In this document: piece after piece, positions 59,505-64,000 of the stretch
Position numbering within the stretch: position 1 is the stretch's first letter
Layout of the letters: each line of letters opens with the position of its first letter
Source of the DNA: Lachnotalea sp. AF33-28
GTDB taxonomy: Bacteria > Bacillota > Clostridia > Lachnospirales > Lachnospiraceae
DNA length: 64,000 bases
Assembly: GCF_003477885.1 (NCBI RefSeq)
Contig: NZ_QUEE01000001.1
Location: 434,001 to 498,000, forward strand
Reading direction: 5' to 3'
Translations under genes and position numbers: made by a program
The notes under the pieces: model-generated
Databases searched by the model: none
What the model was told of the DNA's origin: nothing
Seen by the model: only the letters and a program-made list of their open reading frames with translations

Positions 59505-60107
59505 TCAGCTTTTTTTCCGGCTAAGGAATCTGCGTTTTTTCTTTTTCAGTTTGACCACGGGTGTTACGGTAGCTGCCGCCTCCGCACGGGCCTTATGATT
59601 CTTCTGATAAGACCGCAGGGTCTCATCCAGCTTTTTAAAACGTTCTTCTTCCTTTTCATCCCGCAGCCGCATGATAAAATTCATCTCTTTAATCACGCGT
59701 TCGCTGACCTTGCCGCTGACCTCATGCCCCAGCTTCTCATTGTTAGCGGCCAGAGCCTGAGAAACGATATTGGTCATGATGGTATGGAACTGTTCCATCT
59801 TATCTCCGGAAGAAACAACAGGGGATACCTGCGCCTTCTCCACGACACTCACTTCCGTTTTCTCCGCCTCCTTCGGCTCCATTTTATCTTCCGTAAGTTC
59901 GTCCTTAATTGCTTTGAGCTGGTATCCCTTTGCCTTTAGTTCTATAATTTTTTTAAACATTTGTATATGTTCATCCGTATAGTAACGGTGACCCATTTCA
60001 TTTCTCGGAACTTCTATTCCAAGTTCTTCTTCCCAATAACGTAAAACATGAGCTTCTGCATTAATTTTTTTAGAAGCTTCAGAAATCAAATAATGGTTCT
60101 CAGCCAT
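59505..60107 (-). CDS. MerR-type regulator with coiled-coil tail (200 aa)
   Basis: The N-terminal winged helix (about 5-70) contains V-L-R-Y-W-E-E-E-L and G-H-R-Y-Y-T-D-E-H-I, typical of MerR proteins. The rest is charged and helical and ends with a very basic tail (K-L-K-K-K-K-R-R-F-L-S-R-K-K). There is no Cys sensor. Its target is unknown; a dyad in its own promoter region suggests autoregulation. Confidence 0.85.
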   Translation of the reverse strand: MAENHYLISEASKKINAEAHVLRYWEEELGIEVPRNEMGHRYYTDEHIQMFKKIIELKAKGYQLKAIKDELTEDKMEPKEAEKTEVSVVEKAQVSPVVSSGDKMEQFHTIMTNIVSQALAANNEKLGHEVSGKVSERVIKEMNFIMRLRDEKEEERFKKLDETLRSYQKNHKARAEAAATVTPVVKLKKKKRRFLSRKKS

Positions 60108-60130
60108 TGCTTGTCCCCCTTCTATGTAAT

Positions 60131-60145
60131 TGTAAATCTTTTACA
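60131..60145. promoter_or_regulatory. Operator-like dyad of the merR-type gene
   Basis: tgtaaatcttttaca is a perfect dyad with a three-base centre, 24 bases upstream of the start codon and just downstream of the -10 box. Confidence 0.5.
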
Positions 60146-60154
60146 TTTTATTAG

Positions 60155-60182
60155 ATTATAACATAAATTGCGGGGATTGCAA
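60155..60182 (-). promoter_or_regulatory. Promoter of the merR-type gene
   Basis: On the minus strand TTGCAA (60177-60182) and TATAAT (60155-60160) are 16 bases apart. Confidence 0.65.
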
Positions 60183-60299
60183 CGGTTATTTTTAATTTTA
60201 TGAAGTCAGCGCTTAAATTATGCCTGTCATCCTGCTGTTATACCCTTCCGTGGAGTGGCATATAGCTTATTAATGAAGCAATATTAAAGAACCTGATGA

Positions 60300-60382
60300 G
60301 GAACCGTTCACAAAGTTACATTCACACCTACCGCGTATGAGGCAGCCGTGAACAGTATCAATAGTAACGGGAGTTAACGGAA
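60300..60382. repeat. Family-B element, degenerate copy
   Basis: The words accgcgtatgagg and gcagccgtgaacagtatca followed by atagtaacg match family-B ends. It fills part of the gap 60183-60397, in which no gene is seen. Confidence 0.45.
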
Positions 60383-60397
60383 CCGTACAAATTTTTA

Positions 60398-60426
60398 TTG
60401 ACAAATCCATTTCATGCACATATAAT
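60398..60426 (+). promoter_or_regulatory. trp operon promoter
   Basis: TTGACA (60398-60403) and TATAAT (60421-60426) are exactly 17 bases apart, a consensus promoter directly ahead of the T-box leader. Confidence 0.85.
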
Positions 60427-60432
60427 AGCTAC

Positions 60433-60721
60433 AAACAGAGAAAAAACCATTGAGCAGGAGTAAGTAAGTTTCTGATCATGTAAGCAGAGAGCTTCCGGTT
60501 GGTGAAAGGAAGATACATAGAAGAGACCGAATGGACCTGTGAGGGCAGCCTGAAATCCGAGCTGAAAAGCGGAGAAAGTATGCGCTGACGGGAACCCTTT
60601 CCGTTACCAACGGGGTGTGCATGATAGTGCGCAAAAGAGAGGATGCAACACATCAAGTCGGGTGGTACCGCAGAAGCAAACAGCTTTTGTCCCTACAAAG
60701 GGGATATAGGGCTGTTTTTTT
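60433..60721 (+). ncRNA. tRNA-Trp T-box leader
   Basis: The leader has the T-box word gggtggtaccgc at 60660-60671, which pairs with the acceptor end of uncharged tRNA. Stem I features precede it (gcagagagc, then ggtgaaagg), and the likely specifier codon is TGG (Trp) at 60532-60534 in gaatggacc. The terminator is aacagc (60679-60684) with gctgtt (60711-60716), plus an inner ccct/aggg, ending in seven or more T residues. Uncharged tRNA-Trp should stabilise the antiterminator and switch on trpE. Confidence 0.92.
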
Positions 60722-60913
60722 GTTACCCTGAGAGCAGCGCGTCCCACCTCCCGAGCGTGCGCTGCGGAGCCGCCAACGCGACTCACCCCACCAAAGCTGC
60801 GCACCGCGCAGCCAGTCCCCCCCTCCCCCACCTCAGTGTTCCCACACCCCCTCACACCCCTCACACCTCAGCTCTCCCAACCGTTTTTCTCCACCCCCCA
60901 GGAGGCCCAAACA
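60722..60913 (+). other. C-rich, G-poor leader segment before trpE
   Basis: No gene. In 60841-60900 there are 36 C and 2 G, and cccctcaca-like words repeat every nine bases. Such unstructured C-rich RNA resembles a Rho-loading site. The trpE frame could be opened further upstream within it, but the AGGAGG at 60900-60905 fixes the start at 60914. Confidence 0.5.
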
Positions 60914-62410
60914 ATGATCATACCCAGCTGCGACGACATCATGGAACTGTCCAACACCTACAACATAATCCCCCTCTGCAAGGAGATTTACGCAGACATC
61001 GTAACCCCCATCACCCTGCTGCGCCGTATCGCGGCCGTCAGCACCCGCTACTATCTCCTTGAAAGCATAGAAGGCAGCAAAAAATGGTCCCGCTACTCCT
61101 TCCTCGGTTACGACCCCATACTCCGGGCCACCTGCAAAGACCGCACAGTCACCGTCAGCGCCCATGGCAGCCTGAACAACCGGCTCCTTGAAAAAGGTCT
61201 ACCTACAGACACGCCGATTCACACCGACCGGCCTCTGGACATCCTGCGCACGGTCCTTTCCCTGTACCGCGCGCCAAAGCTGCCAGGCATGCCGCCCTTC
61301 ACCGGAGGCTTCGTAGGATACTTCGGCTATAACCTGTTCGCATATGCAGAACCAACACTGAACCTTCCCCCTTCGGCCGCCAACGACTACGACCTGCTCC
61401 TCTTCACCGATGTGATCGCTTACGACCACCTGAAGCAGAAGATCACCATCGCAGTCAACATGGATACCGACCGCATCATGGAAAACTACGGCAGGGCCTG
61501 TGCCAAAATAGAATCCATCGAGCACATGATTTACAGCCGGCAGCCTCTTCCGGATATTCATACAGATGAAGTCCCGCATTTCACCTGTAACTTCACCAAA
61601 GAAGATTACTGCCGCACGGTGGAGCAAACCAAAGGCCACATCCGAAGCGGCGACATCTTCCAGGCGGTGATCTCGCGCCGGTTCACGAGCCCGTACCAAA
61701 GCAGCCTGATCAATGCCTACCGGGTCCTGCGCACGACTAACCCGTCCCCCTATATGGTCTGCATGCGCATCGACGATGAAGAAATTATCTGCAGCTCTCC
61801 GGAAACCCTGGTCCGCTTGAAAGGCGGCCGGCTCACTACCTTTCCGGTAGCGGGCTCCCGGCCGCGCGGACGGGACGAAGTCCAGGACGCCGCCCTTGAG
61901 AAAGACCTCCTCTCCGATGAGAAGGAACTGGCCGAACATAACATGCTGGTAGACCTTGGCCGCAACGACCTGGGAAAAATCTCAAAGTTTTCCACAGTAA
62001 CGGTCACGGAATACCAAATGATCCACAAATACTCCCGGATCATGCACATATGTTCCCAGGTCGAAGGCGATATCCTTGATGAAAAGGATGCGTTTGACGC
62101 CATAGAAGCCGTGCTGCCGGCCGGCACCCTCTCCGGAGCACCCAAGATCAGGGCCTGTGAAATCATCGGGGAACTGGAGCCGGCCCCTCGCGGGATCTAC
62201 GGAGGAGCATTGGGATATATCGACTTTACCGGAGGCCTGGACACCTGCATCGCGATCCGCATGGCGGTAAAAAAAGACGGTGTGGTCACAGTCCAGGCAG
62301 GCGGCGGCATCGTAGCAGACAGCGTTCCGGAAAAGGAATACGAAGAATCCGCCAACAAGGCTGGCGCATTGATAAATGCCCTTCAAAAAGCGGTGGAGGT
62401 GAATAACTGA
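60914..62410 (+). CDS. trpE: Anthranilate synthase component I (498 aa)
   Basis: Full-length chorismate-binding enzyme with the C-terminal motifs F-P-V-A-G-S-R-P-R-G, N-M-L-V-D-L-G-R-N-D-L and L-P-A-G-T-L-S-G-A-P-K-I-R-A. The N-terminal domain includes L-L-E-S and S-F-L-G, parts of the tryptophan feedback site. It makes anthranilate from chorismate with TrpG. ATG 60914 is preceded by AGGAGG. The stop codon overlaps the trpG start by one base (TGATG). Confidence 0.96.
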   Translation: MIIPSCDDIMELSNTYNIIPLCKEIYADIVTPITLLRRIAAVSTRYYLLESIEGSKKWSRYSFLGYDPILRATCKDRTVTVSAHGSLNNRLLEKGLPTDTPIHTDRPLDILRTVLSLYRAPKLPGMPPFTGGFVGYFGYNLFAYAEPTLNLPPSAANDYDLLLFTDVIAYDHLKQKITIAVNMDTDRIMENYGRACAKIESIEHMIYSRQPLPDIHTDEVPHFTCNFTKEDYCRTVEQTKGHIRSGDIFQAVISRRFTSPYQSSLINAYRVLRTTNPSPYMVCMRIDDEEIICSSPETLVRLKGGRLTTFPVAGSRPRGRDEVQDAALEKDLLSDEKELAEHNMLVDLGRNDLGKISKFSTVTVTEYQMIHKYSRIMHICSQVEGDILDEKDAFDAIEAVLPAGTLSGAPKIRACEIIGELEPAPRGIYGGALGYIDFTGGLDTCIAIRMAVKKDGVVTVQAGGGIVADSVPEKEYEESANKAGALINALQKAVEVNN

Positions 62411-63024
62411 TGGTTCTCTTTATAGATAATTACGACAGCTTTACCTATAACCTGGTTCAGTTAGCCGGCGGCCTGTGCCAGGATATCCGGGTAATCCGCA
62501 ACGACGAAATGGCCGCTGAAGAGATAGCCGCCCTGCATCCAGACCACATTATTCTATCCCCGGGGCCGGGTTATCCCAAAGATGCCGGTGTATGTGAAGA
62601 GTTGATCCGTCTCCTGTCCGGCTGCGTCCCCATCCTGGGCGTCTGTCTGGGCCATCAGGCCATTTGCGAATGCTTCGGCGCACGGATCCGGCCGGCCGGA
62701 CAGCTGATGCACGGCAAACAGAGCACGATCCGAATCGATACACGCGATCCCCTGTTTCATGGCCTGCCTGAAACAATCAAAGCAGCCCGCTATCATTCCC
62801 TGGCAGCGGACGAGAAAACGCTTTCCCGGGAGCTGACAGTCACGGCAAGAGACGGGGCCGGTGAAATCATGGCGGTACGGCATGCGGTCCATCCGCTCTT
62901 TGGCCTCCAGTTCCATCCGGAATCCATCATGACCCCGGACGGGGCCGCTATCCTTGCGAATTTTCTGCACATGCATCGCCCGAATCGGATAAAACCGGCG
63001 CTTGATCCCATATACCGGCTATAG
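62410..63024 (+). CDS. trpG: Anthranilate synthase component II, glutamine amidotransferase (204 aa)
   Basis: Class I glutamine amidotransferase with the nucleophile Cys in G-V-C-L-G-H-Q and the His-Glu pair in L-Q-F-H-P-E-S. The N-terminus D-N-Y-D-S-F-T-Y-N-L-V-Q is typical of TrpG/PabA. It supplies ammonia to TrpE. It is not fused to TrpD, unlike in some bacteria. Confidence 0.96.
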   Translation: MVLFIDNYDSFTYNLVQLAGGLCQDIRVIRNDEMAAEEIAALHPDHIILSPGPGYPKDAGVCEELIRLLSGCVPILGVCLGHQAICECFGARIRPAGQLMHGKQSTIRIDTRDPLFHGLPETIKAARYHSLAADEKTLSRELTVTARDGAGEIMAVRHAVHPLFGLQFHPESIMTPDGAAILANFLHMHRPNRIKPALDPIYRL

Positions 63025-63125
63025 TCTGACCGCATATAGTAACTGCCATACAGGAAACGGCGCCCGCGCTGCCGCCGCTTCCAGCCTCTCATACCATCCC
63101 CGCAGCGCAGAAATGAGGAACAATT

Positions 63126-64000
63126 ATGATACAGAAAGCGATACATGATGTAATTGACGGAAAAGACCTGGACTTTGATACCACCAAAGCTGTAATGAAC
63201 GAAATCATGAGCGGCGGCGCCACACAGGCGCAGATGGGTTCCTTTCTCACCGCGCTGCGCATGAAGGGCGAAACCATAGATGAGATCACGGCCTGTGCCA
63301 CCGTGATGCGTGAAAAAGGGTTAAAGCTCCACCCCCGCCACGATGTCATCGACATCGTCGGCACAGGGGGCGATGAAGCCGGAACCTTCAATATCTCCAC
63401 CACCGCTTCCTTCGTGGTCGCGGCAGGCGGAGTGCCCGTAGCAAAGCACGGCAACCGCAGCGTATCCAGCAAAAGCGGAGCGGCGGACGTGCTGGAATGC
63501 CTGGGCGTCAATATCAGCCTGAACGTGGAGCAGTCCGAAAAGGTGCTGGAAGAAACCAGCATGTGCTTCATGTTCGCGCCTGTTTATCATTCCTCCATGA
63601 AATATGCGGCTCCTGTCAGAAAGGAGATGGGCGTGCGCACCATATTTAATATACTGGGCCCCCTTTCCAATCCCGCCGGCGCCACCATGCAGCTTTTGGG
63701 CGTCTACTCCCGGGATCTGATCGAACCGCTGGCGAGAGTCCTAAGCAATCTGGGCGTAAACCGGGGCCTCGTCGTCTGCGGCGAAGATGGGTTGGATGAG
63801 GCGACCGTGACCGGCGTCACACATGTATGTGAAATCCGTTTCGGTAAATTTACACAGTACGAAATCACCCCTGAACAGTTCGGCATATCCCGCAGCAGCC
63901 TGGCTGATCTGGCGGGCGGCAGCCCGCAGGACAATGCTGCCATCACCCGTGATATTCTAAAGGGAACGTTAAAAGGCCCCAAGAGAGACATGGTGATCTT
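63126..64000 (+). CDS. trpD: Anthranilate phosphoribosyltransferase, 3' end cut by window
   Basis: The first 291 codons are present. The PRPP-binding G-T-G-G-D-E and the following K-H-G-N-R-S-V-S-S-K-S-G-A-A-D and F-N-I-L-G-P-L-S-N-P motifs are diagnostic. It transfers phosphoribose to anthranilate, the second step of tryptophan synthesis. Site GAGGAA precedes ATG 63126, 101 bases after trpG. Further trp genes presumably follow outside the window. Confidence 0.96.
   Translation, partial: MIQKAIHDVIDGKDLDFDTTKAVMNEIMSGGATQAQMGSFLTALRMKGETIDEITACATVMREKGLKLHPRHDVIDIVGTGGDEAGTFNISTTASFVVAAGGVPVAKHGNRSVSSKSGAADVLECLGVNISLNVEQSEKVLEETSMCFMFAPVYHSSMKYAAPVRKEMGVRTIFNILGPLSNPAGATMQLLGVYSRDLIEPLARVLSNLGVNRGLVVCGEDGLDEATVTGVTHVCEIRFGKFTQYEITPEQFGISRSSLADLAGGSPQDNAAITRDILKGTLKGPKRDMVI

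Noticed and set aside
60836..60913. Upstream extension of trpE
   Set aside because: The extra residues are Pro-rich translation of the C-rich leader, and AGGAGG precedes ATG 60914.

Overview
The window reads as chromosome of an anaerobic, spore-forming, Gram-positive member of the Bacillota, most likely a gut-type Lachnospiraceae (Clostridium cluster XIVa). The evidence is a tRNA-Trp T-box ahead of trpEGD, a MecA adaptor, a CwlD-like amidase, a small 2[4Fe-4S] ferredoxin, a DUF1858 protein, several glycoside hydrolases with Lpl-type ABC transporters, and strong AGGAGG ribosome binding sites. No rRNA, tRNA, integrase or CRISPR array was seen. Both edges cut genes: a GH106-like glycosidase on the left and trpD on the right.

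Layout. 1-14467 (minus strand) is a rhamnoside-utilisation locus with a GH106-like glycosidase, two GH78-type alpha-L-rhamnosidases, an RpiB/LacAB-type sugar-phosphate isomerase, an Lpl-type ABC importer and a LacI regulator, with a likely LacI operator between the regulator and the large GH78. 14717-26620 holds a lipoprotein of unknown function and a Wadjet (JetABCD) plasmid-defence system. jetABC lie together under their own promoter, but jetD is separated from them by a GH2 glycosidase and a divergent ArsR-type regulator, and sits 26 bases after the terminator of the ATP synthase operon. 26707-33834 is a complete F-type ATP synthase operon whose c subunit carries the sodium-binding signature. 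34037-37722 holds a DUF402 protein, an unrecognised protein, a YheO/DauR-type regulator, a PLP aminotransferase or lyase, and RidA. 38050-49270 is a large peptide-uptake and peptidase operon (Dpp/Opp importer, two M24 and two M20 peptidases, and an orphan creatinase-N domain) with an attenuator-like terminator in its leader. 49643-52172 is a Sua5, arginine/tyrosine phosphatase, RpiB and dCMP deaminase cluster. 52339-60107 is mixed: amidase, UroD-family protein, sugar isomerase, GH18 protein, MecA, DUF1858 protein, ferredoxin and a MerR regulator. 60398-64000 is the T-box controlled trp operon.

Between the genes the most striking signal is a family of about 50-base elements with two hairpins (family A, 12 copies at seven loci). 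They lie 17-21 bases upstream of start codons, always in the same orientation relative to the downstream gene, and show compensatory stem changes. Some copies supply the stop codon of the gene before them. A second, MITE-like inverted-repeat family (family B) occurs in at least six intergenic places. A third structure is a run of seven perfect dyads at 56916-57068 that contains a 34-base direct repeat. All names rest on reading the sequence and on family knowledge recalled from memory; no database search was run.
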